Below, piece after piece: positions 25,596-33,932 of a DNA stretch of 60,742 nucleotides (position 1 is the first letter of the stretch; every line of letters starts with the position of its first letter). A model generated the notes under the pieces. It saw only the letters and a program-made list of their open reading frames with translations, had not been told where the DNA came from and did not search any database. Made by a program: the position numbers and the translations under genes. This stretch comes from an uncultured Eubacteriales bacterium (GTDB lineage Bacteria; Bacillota; Clostridia; Oscillospirales; Oscillospiraceae): the NCBI GenBank assembly GCA_900319465.1, contig ONOL01000009.1:1-60742 (forward strand), read 5' to 3'.

Positions 25596-25662
25596 ACCGG
25601 AGGAAAAGACGCTTGCCCGAACGGAAGACTTTCAAAAGCTTCCCTTTCGGAAAAGAGCAAAC

Positions 25663-25778
25663 GCGAGAGGGGACGCCCGATCCCCTCTCGCGCTCTCCCC
25701 ATACGCCTCCCGGCAGGAGGCATCGGGTTTGGCGGCAACAGGAACGCCGCGCCGGTACATACACCGGCGCGGCGTTCC
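25663..25778. terminator. Two strong hairpins between convergent genes
   Basis: Stem 1 is an 11-bp perfect GCGAGAGGGGA inverted repeat (25663-25691). Stem 2 is a 16-bp perfect inverted repeat (25741-25756 with 25763-25778) followed on the plus strand by a pyrimidine-rich TTTCTTCTTTC. Both lie between the convergent nucleotidyltransferase and mgtE genes and probably terminate them. Neither has a classic T run. Confidence 0.6.
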
Positions 25779-25844
25779 GCATTTCTTCTTTCTGTTTTCT
25801 GTTTGCGCGCGGCGGGCCTCCTTCGCGCGCTTTCCGAAGCGCTG

Positions 25845-27218
25845 TCAGAACAGCAGGGCGCTGGCGATGCCGAAGTACACGAGCAGGCTCAGCGCGTCCA
25901 CGATCGTGGTGATGAAGGGGCTTGCCATGACCGCCGGGTCGAAGCCGACCTTCTTGGCGGCCATCGGCAGCGTGCAGCCGACGATCTTCGCCATGACCAC
26001 CGTGAGCGCCATCGTGAAGCAGACGACGAAGGCGGTGAGCACGGTGATGCCGGTGTTGCCGAGCATCAGCCGGTCCACCAGCATGATCTTGGCAAAGCAG
26101 AGGGCGGCCAGCGCCATGCCGCAGAGCGCCGCCGTCTGGATCTCCTTCCAGATCACCTTCGGCAGATCGGAAAACGCAAGCTCGCCGAGGCTCAGCGCGC
26201 GGATCACGGTGACGGAGGCCTGCGAGCCGGAGTTGCCGCCGGTGTCCATCAGCATGGGGATGAAAGCCGTCAGCACCACCTGGGCGGCCAGCGCGCTCTC
26301 AAAGCCCGTGATGATCATGCCCGTGAAGGTGGCCGAGACCATCAGCAGCGCGAGCCAGGGGATGCGGTGCCTGAAGAGGTCCCAGGCGTTGGAGCGCAGG
26401 TAGCTCTTCTCCGAGGGGAGCATACCGGCCATCTTTTCGATATCCTCCGTAGTCTCTTCCACGAGGACGTCCATGGCGTCGTCGAAGGTGATGATACCGA
26501 CCATGCGATCGTCCGTGTCCACCACGGGCAGGGCGAGGAAGTTGTACTTCGAGAGCATCTGGGCGACCTCTTCCTGGTCGGTCATCGTGCTCACGGAGAT
26601 GACGTTCCCGTCCATGATCTGCGAAACGGGGGTCGAATCGTCCGCCGAGAGGAGCAGGTCCTTGACGGACACCGTGCCGAGGAGCTTGCCTCCGTCGGTC
26701 ACATAGCAGGTGTAGATCGTCTCCTTGTCGACGCCCGTCCTGCGGATGCGGGTGATGGCGTCGGCCACGGTCATCTTCGGGCGCAGGGAGACGTACTCCG
26801 TCGTCATGATGGAGCCGGCGGAATTCTCCGGATAGCGCAGCAGGTCGTTGATCTCCCTGCGCATCTGGGGATCGGCCTGGGCGAGGATGCGCTTGACCAC
26901 ATTGGCCGGCATCTCCTCCACCAGATCCACCGCGTCGTCCACGTACAGTTCCTCGATCACGTCGCGCAGCTCCGCGTCCGAGAAGCCCCGGATCAGCATT
27001 TCCTGCTGCTCCGGTTCCATTTCCACGAAGGTCTCCGCCGCCTGCTCCTTCGGCAGCAGCCGGAACAGGCGCGGCAGGCGTTCGTCGGCGATCTCCTCGA
27101 AGATCGCCGCCACGTCCGCCGGGTTCATCGTGACCAGGATATCCTTGAGCGTGGAATACTTTTTTTCTTCGAGCAGCACCTTGATGGTGCCCTCCATCGT
27201 TACCGTATGCTCTGCCAT
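25845..27218 (-). CDS. mgtE: Magnesium transporter MgtE
   Basis: Dimeric Mg2+ channel/transporter of the cytoplasmic membrane. 457 residues: an N domain (about 20-130), a CBS pair (about 135-255; GSIMTTEYV, VVDTDDRMVGIITFDD), a plug helix, and five membrane segments (about 285-455). The pore motif MDTGGNSGSQASVTVIRALS and a later GFDPAVMASPF are conserved in the family. The ATG at 27218 follows AAAGGAGG. It is transcribed from 27474-27502 with a leader of about 250 nt holding a small ORF and a compound hairpin. Confidence 0.95.
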   Translation of the reverse strand: MAEHTVTMEGTIKVLLEEKKYSTLKDILVTMNPADVAAIFEEIADERLPRLFRLLPKEQAAETFVEMEPEQQEMLIRGFSDAELRDVIEELYVDDAVDLVEEMPANVVKRILAQADPQMRREINDLLRYPENSAGSIMTTEYVSLRPKMTVADAITRIRRTGVDKETIYTCYVTDGGKLLGTVSVKDLLLSADDSTPVSQIMDGNVISVSTMTDQEEVAQMLSKYNFLALPVVDTDDRMVGIITFDDAMDVLVEETTEDIEKMAGMLPSEKSYLRSNAWDLFRHRIPWLALLMVSATFTGMIITGFESALAAQVVLTAFIPMLMDTGGNSGSQASVTVIRALSLGELAFSDLPKVIWKEIQTAALCGMALAALCFAKIMLVDRLMLGNTGITVLTAFVVCFTMALTVVMAKIVGCTLPMAAKKVGFDPAVMASPFITTIVDALSLLVYFGIASALLF

Positions 27219-27278
27219 CGGTCTCCTCCTTTTCCGTCAAACCTGATTCCAAGGAAGCCCGACACGCAGACCAAAGTT

Positions 27279-27332
27279 TTTATCCCGAAGCCCGGCGGAG
27301 GCAGGCCCGGCCTGCCTTCTGTTTTTCGGGTT
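27279..27332 (-). promoter_or_regulatory. Compound hairpin in the mgtE leader
   Basis: On the minus strand an inner AGGCAGG/CCTGCCT stem is nested within an outer CCCGAA/TTCGGG helix, with ATAAAAACTTT after it, all inside the mgtE 5' leader. It does not match the M-box (ykoK) pattern as I know it. It may be an attenuator or only a processing structure. Confidence 0.4.
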
Positions 27333-27349
27333 TCGGCATCAGCAGTATT

Positions 27350-27430
27350 TCACTGACCGGAAACGCGCAAGGCCGCGGTTTCCGCATCAAAACTTCGGCC
27401 TGCTGTGCCGCTGGTACTTCCACCGTCCAT
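27350..27430 (-). CDS. 26-codon ORF in the mgtE leader
   Basis: The ATG at 27430 stands seven bases after AAGGAGG and is the first start codon on the mgtE transcript. It encodes a 26-residue hydrophilic peptide (MDGGSTSGTAGRSF...) ending in TGA. The ribosome site is as strong as that of mgtE itself. The peptide has no membrane segment. A leader peptide that couples translation to mgtE expression is a reasonable guess. Confidence 0.45.
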   Translation of the reverse strand: MDGGSTSGTAGRSFDAETAALRVSGQ

Positions 27431-27473
27431 GACGTTTCCTCCTTGTTATTGTTTTGGCAAACCGCCGTATTTC

Positions 27474-27502
27474 AGCATACCTTTCCCGCTCCGCTTTGTC
27501 AA
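27474..27502 (-). promoter_or_regulatory. mgtE promoter
   Basis: Minus-strand TTGACA (27497-27502), 17 bp, TATGCT (27474-27479). It overlaps the stop codon of the preceding deaminase gene. Confidence 0.75.
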
Positions 27503-29937
27503 GTGAGAAGCTCATATTCCCGCAGAAAAAGCGCGGCGAAGGCCTCGTCCTCGTCGAAGAGCCGCACATAGCCCTGCAGCATCCGCGCCTTGGCCCGCAG
27601 CGCCCGGGAGCGGCGGGAGACGCAGATCGCGCAGGGATACCGCCCGTTCTTCGCCTCCTGTACGAGGTTGGCCGCCGGGGAATTGCCGTCGAAGGCCAGC
27701 AGCAGCGAGGGACGCCGCTTGAAGATCTCGTAGGCAAAGCTCTTGTACAGCCCGTTTCCGCTCGGCTCGATGGACACGCGCACCGAGACGCCGCTCTTTT
27801 TCAGGCGCGCAAGCTCCGTCTCCGTCAGCGCGGCGGGCACGACGGCGCAGATCCGGAAGCGGCCGCGGTTCTGCTCGACCAGATAGCGCTCGTAGCCGGA
27901 GAGCCTGTGGCCGACGACGAAAAAGAGCTTCTCCGGGTCCGCCATGCGCAGCAGCGCGTCGATCACCGCCCTGCCGCTCTCGCGGATGCGGGTCTCGCGG
28001 GCGTCGCTGTTGAAGCTGCCGCCGGCAAGGATCAGGGGCGTGCCGCCCTCCGGCAGCTCGCGGATCTGCCCGGCGAGGGCGCTCGCCGCCTCCCGCTTCT
28101 TCCCGCCCGTCCAGAGCGCCGCGTCCACGCGCGGCGTCTCGCGGATCTTCCGGGCGTAGTATACCGCCGCGTCCCCCGCCGGCAGCGCACGCGCGGCAAA
28201 CACCGCGCGGCTCTCCCGCTCGATCTCCGCCTCGGCCGCCCGCATCTGCCTGAGCTCCGCATGGCTCAGCCCCAGCAGCTTCTCCAGCGCAAGCTCCTCG
28301 TCGATGGAGTTGGTGCCGTAGAGGGCGCCGCCGTCCGTGCCCTGCACGCAGGCGATCCCCTCCCGCAGATACTGGCGCAGGGGGTGGTGCTCCAGGTCGC
28401 TGAGGTTGTTCAGGCGCACGTTGGAGGTGAGCTGGAACTCCAGCGTCACGCGGTTTTCCCGCAGGTCGCGGACGAGCTTCTGCCCGCGGGCGGAGGCGAG
28501 GTTCGAGGTATACAGGCCGTGGCCGATGCGCACGCGCGGCATCTCCTGGCCGGGGGCGAGGGACTCGCGCACACAGCGGATCGTATTGGCCACGTTGTCG
28601 CGCAGGCTGTCGTTCTCGCCCGCGTGGACGCGCAGCACAAAGCCGGGGGTTTCGCCGGCGATGCGCGTGAGCTCCCCGATGACCTTCCTGAGCTCGAGGA
28701 TATCGTTGATCTCCTCGCCCACGATGTCGCTGCCGGCGACGTAGGGATCGGCGGCCACGGCGCGCAGCACGCGCAGGTTCTCCGCAAGGTAGTCGTCGGG
28801 CGCCACACGGTCGCGCACGATGGTCAGGGGCGTACGGCGGATGGCGGCGAGGAAGCGCAGAAGCACCCCGGTCTCCGCCGTCACGGCGGGCATGACCGCG
28901 TGGATCTGCCGCAGCACCTCCGGCGCCGTCTCCGGCTTACAGAGGCTGGTGTCGGAGATCTCAGCGTAGTCGATGCCGTAGCGGCGGTAATTGCGGGCGA
29001 TCCAGAGGAGCTTGTCCTGCAGGAGCGTGTTGTCCGCGTAGGCGGGATTCTCCCGGTCGCGCGCCATCTGCCGCAGGGCGGCGGCGATGTCCGCGTCCGG
29101 CAGCTCCGGCGCGCCGCCGATCCCGATCCAGTCCTCGCTCGGCACGCCCTTGGTGAACACGTAGCGGTAGAGGTAGACCTTCTCCAGATCGGCGAACACA
29201 GCCTGCCCGTCCTTGGGCACGGCGAGGGAAATGCGGATGCGGGAGATGTTCCACGCCGCGTCCGCGGGGTTATTCAAAATCAGGTCGGCAAAGTTGATAA
29301 AGGTGTTGTCGTCAATGCGCCGCTCGCGGTATTTGCCCGTGAGCGCCGAGTCCGCGAGCGCCTGCTCCGCCGCCGCGCGGCGTTCGTCCAGCAGGGCCTG
29401 CTGCGCCGCCGTGACGCGCAGCCCCAGCTTCCTGATATAGTAGAGCGGATAGCGGATCTGGTGGCGGATGCCCAGCGCGATCAGCAGCTCGGGCGGGAGG
29501 TTCGCGCTCATATGGGTATGCAGGTCGGTGCGGAACTTGCAGTCGGAAAAGATATAGGTCTTGACGATGGTTTTCTGTTCGGAGAGGCGGTAGTCCTTGG
29601 TCTGGCTCATCAGCGCCTTGGAGATGGCGGGGATGGAGGCCTTGAGCTCCACGCTCCCGTCCGGGCGGATGTTCGCCACCTTGGTGTTGCCGAGGCGGAA
29701 GATCCAGAGCTGCCGGTTGTCCCCGTCCACATAGCTCGGCACCGTGCCGCGGATGACCATGAGGCCGTTCCCGTCCTCGCTCAGCGGGAGCCGGCAGAGC
29801 CGTGCGAGATTGCGGATCAGGTTGCCGGTGCCGTGGTTTGGGGTGCGCAGCAGGTAGCGCAGCGCCTCCCCCTCGCGGCTGAGCTCCACGAGGATATCCT
29901 TTTCCTTGTCCAGCGCAAACTGCCCGAAAGCCGTCAT
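27499..29937 (-). CDS. Large adenosine-deaminase-family protein with a C-terminal Rossmann/SLOG-like domain
   Basis: 812 residues. The metal-dependent deaminase core is complete: DLHTH (H140, H142), RVHAGENDS (H438, E441), IGHG (H473), TSN (505-506) and GTDGG (D535), as in adenosine/AMP deaminases. The first 130 residues and a long insertion between 150 and 430 are unlike simple adenosine deaminases. Residues about 632-780 form a separate alpha/beta domain (LILAGGSF, FFVVGHRLSGYER, LLLAFDGNSPAANLVQEAK) resembling SLOG/LOG-type nucleotide-binding folds. It has its own promoter and an AGGAGG site. Neighbours (glyA, mgtE) give no hint of role. The substrate could be free or derivatised adenosine. 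Confidence 0.75.
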   Translation of the reverse strand: MTAFGQFALDKEKDILVELSREGEALRYLLRTPNHGTGNLIRNLARLCRLPLSEDGNGLMVIRGTVPSYVDGDNRQLWIFRLGNTKVANIRPDGSVELKASIPAISKALMSQTKDYRLSEQKTIVKTYIFSDCKFRTDLHTHMSANLPPELLIALGIRHQIRYPLYYIRKLGLRVTAAQQALLDERRAAAEQALADSALTGKYRERRIDDNTFINFADLILNNPADAAWNISRIRISLAVPKDGQAVFADLEKVYLYRYVFTKGVPSEDWIGIGGAPELPDADIAAALRQMARDRENPAYADNTLLQDKLLWIARNYRRYGIDYAEISDTSLCKPETAPEVLRQIHAVMPAVTAETGVLLRFLAAIRRTPLTIVRDRVAPDDYLAENLRVLRAVAADPYVAGSDIVGEEINDILELRKVIGELTRIAGETPGFVLRVHAGENDSLRDNVANTIRCVRESLAPGQEMPRVRIGHGLYTSNLASARGQKLVRDLRENRVTLEFQLTSNVRLNNLSDLEHHPLRQYLREGIACVQGTDGGALYGTNSIDEELALEKLLGLSHAELRQMRAAEAEIERESRAVFAARALPAGDAAVYYARKIRETPRVDAALWTGGKKREAASALAGQIRELPEGGTPLILAGGSFNSDARETRIRESGRAVIDALLRMADPEKLFFVVGHRLSGYERYLVEQNRGRFRICAVVPAALTETELARLKKSGVSVRVSIEPSGNGLYKSFAYEIFKRRPSLLLAFDGNSPAANLVQEAKNGRYPCAICVSRRSRALRAKARMLQGYVRLFDEDEAFAALFLREYELLT

Positions 29938-29967
29938 GCCGCATCCTCCCTCCTTGTCCTTTTGACC

Positions 29968-29996
29968 AGACTACCCAAGTCCGGGGCGTTTGTCAA
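29968..29996 (-). promoter_or_regulatory. Promoter of the deaminase-like gene
   Basis: Minus-strand TTGACA (29991-29996), 17 bp, TAGTCT (29968-29973), directly after the glyA terminator. Confidence 0.55.
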
Positions 29997-29997
29997 T

Positions 29998-30031
29998 AAA
30001 AAACCGCCGTGCACAGGACTGCGCACGGCGG
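29998..30031 (-). terminator. glyA terminator
   Basis: Minus-strand stem CCGCCGTGC/GCACGGCGG with a short GC-extended loop, followed by TTTTTT. It lies 10 bp past the glyA stop. Confidence 0.9.
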
Positions 30032-30041
30032 AAACCGTTAT

Positions 30042-31283
30042 TTACAGCTCGGGGTAGAGGGGGAAGCGGCGGGTCATCTCGATGACCTGCTCGCGCACCG
30101 CGGGCACGGCGCTCTCGCCCTCTTCGATCAGGCTGGCGATGAAGCCGCCGACCTCGCGCATCTCCGCTTCCTTCAGGCCGCGGCTCGTGACGGCGGGAGA
30201 GCCGAAGCGCATGCCGGAGGTCAGCTTCACGGACTGGGTATCGAAGGGGATCGTGTTCTTGTTGGCGGTGATGTTCGCCGCGTCGAGAAGCTCCTGCACC
30301 TCGGCGCCGGTCTTGCCCTTGCTCATCACGTCGGCGAGCATCAGGTGGTTGTCGGTGCCGCCGGAGACGAGGCGGACGCCGTTGGCCTGCAGGGAGCCGG
30401 CCAACGCGGCGGCGTTCCTGACCACCTGGGTCTGGTATTCCTTGAACGCGGGCTGCAGCGCCTCGCCGAAGCAGACGGCCTTGGCCGCGATGGTGTGCAT
30501 CAGCGGGCCGCCCTGGGTGCCGGGGAAAACGGCGGAGTTGATCTTCTTTTTGAGTTCCTCCTTGCAGAGGATCAGCGCGCCGCGGGGGCCGCGCAGGGTC
30601 TTGTGCGTCGTGGTGGTGACGATGTGGGCGTACGGCACGGGGCTCGGATGCACGCCCGCGGCGACAAGGCCCGCCACATGCGCCATGTCCACCATCAGGT
30701 AAGCGCCCACGGCGTCGGCGATCTCACGCATCTTCGCAAAGTCGATGAAGCGGGGATAGGCGCTCGCGCCGGCGATGATGATCTTCGGCCTGACCTCCTC
30801 GGCCCGCTGCAGGACGGAGTCGTAATTGATGGTCTCGGTCTCCGGGTCCACGCCGTAGAATTGGGCGTTGAAGTACTTGCCGGAGATGGAGGCGCGGGAG
30901 CCGTGGGTCAGATGGCCGCCGTGGCTCAGATCCATGCCGAGGATCGTGTCGCCCGGCTGCAGGAGGGCGAGGTACACGGCCATGTTGGCCTGGGAGCCGG
31001 AGTGTGGCTGGACGTTGGCGTGCTCGGCGCCGAAGAGCTTCTTGGCGCGCTCGATGGCAAGGGTCTCCACCTCGTCCACGTACTGGCAGCCGCCGTAGTA
31101 GCGGGCGCCGGGATAGCCCTCGGCGTATTTATTGGTCAGATGGCTGCCCATGGCCTGCATCACGGCCTCGCTGACAAAGTTCTCCGAGGCGATCAGTTCC
31201 AGATGATCCCGCTGCCGCTGCAGCTCGCGCATCATGGAGGCGTAGACCTCCGGATCCTGCCGTCTGACAAATTCGTAGCTCAT
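30042..31283 (-). CDS. glyA: Serine hydroxymethyltransferase
   Basis: PLP enzyme interconverting serine and glycine with tetrahydrofolate. 413 residues. [10 protein letters not shown] near the start, [19 protein letters not shown], the DMAHVAGLV aspartate/histidine segment and the PLP lysine motif [13 protein letters not shown] are all intact. The start is ATG 31283, eight bases after GGAGGG; the reading frame stays open further upstream but without a ribosome site. It is monocistronic, with its own promoter and terminator. Confidence 0.97.
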   Translation of the reverse strand: MSYEFVRRQDPEVYASMMRELQRQRDHLELIASENFVSEAVMQAMGSHLTNKYAEGYPGARYYGGCQYVDEVETLAIERAKKLFGAEHANVQPHSGSQANMAVYLALLQPGDTILGMDLSHGGHLTHGSRASISGKYFNAQFYGVDPETETINYDSVLQRAEEVRPKIIIAGASAYPRFIDFAKMREIADAVGAYLMVDMAHVAGLVAAGVHPSPVPYAHIVTTTTHKTLRGPRGALILCKEELKKKINSAVFPGTQGGPLMHTIAAKAVCFGEALQPAFKEYQTQVVRNAAALAGSLQANGVRLVSGGTDNHLMLADVMSKGKTGAEVQELLDAANITANKNTIPFDTQSVKLTSGMRFGSPAVTSRGLKEAEMREVGGFIASLIEEGESAVPAVREQVIEMTRRFPLYPEL

Positions 31284-31322
31284 GAATACAGCCCTCCGGT
31301 TGTTTCTTTTTGATTTCGCCAT

Positions 31323-31351
31323 ATTATACCCTTTTTCCCGGCCGCTTACAA
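31323..31351 (-). promoter_or_regulatory. glyA promoter
   Basis: Minus-strand TTGTAA (31346-31351), 17 bp, TATAAT (31323-31328), 40 bp before the start. Divergent from the promoter at 31376-31404. Confidence 0.7.
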
Positions 31352-31375
31352 TCCGGCAAGTTAAACGAATATTCC

Positions 31376-31404
31376 TTGATGAACGGCGGAGAAGATGGTA
31401 CAAT
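31376..31404 (+). promoter_or_regulatory. Promoter of the EEP-family gene
   Basis: TTGATG (31376-31381), 17 bp, TACAAT (31399-31404), 34 bp before the ATG at 31438. Confidence 0.65.
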
Positions 31405-31437
31405 CATTCTACAAACGGAATTGGGAGGTCCACCGGC

Positions 31438-32484
31438 ATGAAAAAACTGCTGAAAGCGCTTCTGATCCCTCTGCTCGTCGTCGTGATGGCGGCGGGCGTC
31501 CTTGTCGGCTTCCTGACCGGGGCGGAATACAAGCCCGCCGCGGTGGAAACGCTCGCACTGCGCGGCGAGGGCGCCGGCGCGCTCGACGGGAGCGGGCTGA
31601 ACATCCTCAGCTGGAACATCGGCTACGCCGGTCTCGGCGCGGCGTCCGATTTCTTCATGGACGGCGGCAAAAGCGCCCGGGCCGCCGACCGCGCCGCGGT
31701 CGACCGCTATCTGGGCAACATCGCCGACACGGTCAAAAACGGCGGCTATGACCTCGTGATGCTGCAGGAGGTGGACGTCGACTCCTCGCGCACCTACGGC
31801 GTCGACGAGAGCGCGTCCCTGATGCGCCGGACCGGCGTACACGCGCTCAACTATTCCTGCCCCTTCGTGCCCGTCCCCTTCCCGCCGATGGGCAAAGTCA
31901 ACAGCGGCCTGATGACCACGACCGACTATGAAATCCGCGAGGCGGAGCGCATCGCCCTCCCCTGCCCCTTCTCCTGGCCGATGAGCACCGTGAACCTCAA
32001 GCGCTGCCTGCTCGTGTCGCGCCTGCCCGTCGCGGGCGGCGACAGGGAGCTTGTGCTCGTTAACCTGCACCTCGAAGCCTATGACGACGGCGAGGGCAAG
32101 CTCGCCCAGACCCGGGCTCTCATGGAATTCCTGCAGGAGGAGTACGAAAAGGGCAACTACGTCGTCGCGGGCGGCGACTTCAACCAGGCCTTCCCCGGCA
32201 GCCTTGAAGCCTTCCCGATGGTCGATCCCGCTTACTGGACCCCCGGCGTGCTGGAGGAGGCTTCGCTCCCCGAGGGCTTCTCCTTCGTCTGCGACCTGAC
32301 GACGCCGAGCTGCCGCCTGCTCAACCAGCCCTATGACCCGAGCGACACGGCGCATACCCAGGTCTACCTGATCGACGGCTTCCTCGTCTCCCCGAACGTG
32401 ACGGTCCGGGAGGTCGAAACGCTGGATCTCGGCTTCGCCGATTCTGACCACAACCCCGTGCGTATCCGCGTGTCGCTGGACTGA
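31438..32484 (+). CDS. Membrane-anchored endonuclease/exonuclease/phosphatase-family protein
   Basis: 348 residues. An N-terminal membrane anchor or signal (residues about 4-24) precedes an EEP domain (about 55-345). Metal and catalytic motifs are present in order: ILSWNIGYAG, MLQEVD, VNLHLEA, AGGDFNQ, YLIDGFLVS and SDHNPV. The family includes nucleases, sphingomyelinases and inositol phosphatases; an extracytoplasmic location argues against a DNA repair role. The ATG at 31438 follows GGGAGG. A nested stem at about 32513-32566 after the stop (GGGGCGG/CCGCCCC) may end the transcript. Confidence 0.85.
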   Translation: MKKLLKALLIPLLVVVMAAGVLVGFLTGAEYKPAAVETLALRGEGAGALDGSGLNILSWNIGYAGLGAASDFFMDGGKSARAADRAAVDRYLGNIADTVKNGGYDLVMLQEVDVDSSRTYGVDESASLMRRTGVHALNYSCPFVPVPFPPMGKVNSGLMTTTDYEIREAERIALPCPFSWPMSTVNLKRCLLVSRLPVAGGDRELVLVNLHLEAYDDGEGKLAQTRALMEFLQEEYEKGNYVVAGGDFNQAFPGSLEAFPMVDPAYWTPGVLEEASLPEGFSFVCDLTTPSCRLLNQPYDPSDTAHTQVYLIDGFLVSPNVTVREVETLDLGFADSDHNPVRIRVSLD

Positions 32485-32633
32485 CGCGCGGCTTTCCCGA
32501 TCCCGGCATCTCCGACAGGGGCGGCAGGACATTTCTTTTCGATTTGTCCAAACACCGCCCCCGTCGCTTTGCATAAAACACTTTTAAAAAATTGACAGAT
32601 CCGATAAAATTCGGGCGGTAAGTCTGCGCAAAC

Positions 32634-32662
32634 TTGATTTTGCCCCGCGCCGTTGTTAAACT
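32634..32662 (+). promoter_or_regulatory. Promoter of the dehydratase-like operon
   Basis: TTGATT (32634-32639), 17 bp, TAAACT (32657-32662), about 70 bp before the first start codon. A TTGACA at 32592-32597 lacks a matching -10. Confidence 0.6.
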
Positions 32663-32732
32663 GTAAACAGGTACTTTTGTAAACGGGAAGATTCTTCCGT
32701 ATTACAGGCACTTTTTTGAAAAGAGGGATCAA

Positions 32733-33932
32733 ATGAGAGACCTGAAGCATCTGATTTACTTCGAGAACCTGCTGCAGGAGGCGAACAACGCGCTTGTGGC
32801 CCAAGCGAAAAGCGACGGCAAGATCTGCGTCGCCTACACCTGCGAAAACGTCCCCGAACCCCTGCTGAACCTGGGCGACTGCGTTTCCATCCGCCTCACC
32901 GCGCCCCACACCGGCTCCATGGACATCGCGACCTATTATATGACGAACCTCCTCTGCGAGCCCAGCCGCGCCCTGCTCGAGCGCGCCGTCGAGGGCGGCT
33001 TCAACTTCGCCGACTGCGTCATCACGCCCGACGGCTGCACGATGATGAACCGCGCGGTGGAGAACATGGAGCTGCTGCACACCATGGGGCAGGGCAACCC
33101 CAAGTTCTTCCACGAGTACATGGAGATCGCCTTCAAGAACACCGAGAGCGACGTGGATCTGTCCGTGCTTCAGTGCACGAACCACGTGCTCAGGCCCCTG
33201 CACGAGAAATACGGCGTGGATATCTCCGACGCTGCGATCCGCGAAGCCGTCGCGCGGCACAACAAGCTCTGCCGCCTGATCCGCGAGATCGGTGAATTCC
33301 GCAAGGGCGACAGGCCCCGCATCACGGGCTACGAGTTCCATGTGCTCTGCCTCGCCACCTACGTCTGCCCCAAGTACCTCGTCATCGACAAGCTGGAGGA
33401 GACGCTCGAGGAGCTCAAGACCCGCGAGCCGGACGAAAAGCCCTGGCGCGCCCGCCTGCTGGTCGTCGGCTCCGAGATGGACGATTCCGGCATGATCAAG
33501 CTCATCGAGGAGCAGGGCGCGCTCGTCTGCTGCGACCGCTTCTGCTTCGGCTCCTACCCCGGCCGCGTGGAGATCGCGCTCAACGACGAGGAGGACGCCC
33601 TGCGCCAGGTCTGCCGCCACTACATCCGCAACTGCCAGTGCCCGCGCATGATGAACCAGGAGAAGGTCTACGGCCGCAAGCAGTACGTTGCGGAGCTCGC
33701 GAAGGAGTACGGCGCGGACGGCATTATTTACGAGCAGGTCAAGTTCTGCGACCCCTGGGCCTACGAGCGCACGCTCGGCTCCTCGATGCTGAACCTCGAT
33801 TACGGCTATCCCGTCCTGTCCGTCGACCGCCCCTACAACATTGCTTCCTCCTCCGGCCAGATGCGCACCCGCGTGCAGGCCTTTGTGGAGAGCATCGAGA
33901 TCAAGAAGATTCAGAGAGGTGAGCAGGCATGA
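32733..33932 (+). CDS. 2-hydroxyacyl-CoA dehydratase / benzoyl-CoA reductase-family subunit (smaller)
   Basis: 399 residues of the HgdB/BcrB/FldBC superfamily, whose members bind a [4Fe-4S] cluster and carry out ATP-driven radical dehydration or reduction of acyl-CoA. Typical features are an N-terminal half with CENVPEPLL and DCVITPDGCTMMNR, and a C-terminal half with LLVVGSEMDDSG, GADGIIYEQVKFCDPW and ASSSGQMRTRVQAFVE. Cys residues in those segments could ligate the cluster. The stop overlaps the next start as ATGA. No activator ATPase (HgdC/FldI-like) is in the window, so activity and substrate are open. Confidence 0.85.
   Translation: MRDLKHLIYFENLLQEANNALVAQAKSDGKICVAYTCENVPEPLLNLGDCVSIRLTAPHTGSMDIATYYMTNLLCEPSRALLERAVEGGFNFADCVITPDGCTMMNRAVENMELLHTMGQGNPKFFHEYMEIAFKNTESDVDLSVLQCTNHVLRPLHEKYGVDISDAAIREAVARHNKLCRLIREIGEFRKGDRPRITGYEFHVLCLATYVCPKYLVIDKLEETLEELKTREPDEKPWRARLLVVGSEMDDSGMIKLIEEQGALVCCDRFCFGSYPGRVEIALNDEEDALRQVCRHYIRNCQCPRMMNQEKVYGRKQYVAELAKEYGADGIIYEQVKFCDPWAYERTLGSSMLNLDYGYPVLSVDRPYNIASSSGQMRTRVQAFVESIEIKKIQRGEQA

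Noticed and set aside
27219-27430. M-box (ykoK) riboswitch upstream of mgtE
   Set aside because: I could not find the conserved M-box core; only a small ORF and an unrelated nested hairpin are visible.
27499-29937. A complete RADAR (RdrA/RdrB) defence locus
   Set aside because: Only a deaminase-like protein is present; flanking genes are glyA and mgtE and there is no RdrA-like ATPase.
27454-30057. An 867-codon plus-strand frame opposite the deaminase-like gene
   Set aside because: The opposite strand has intact catalytic motifs and a good start. This frame has neither a start signal nor a recognisable domain.
32592-32614. TTGACA-7-TAAAAT as the promoter of the dehydratase-like operon
   Set aside because: The 7-bp spacing is far too short; the TTGATT-17-TAAACT pair downstream is a better candidate.
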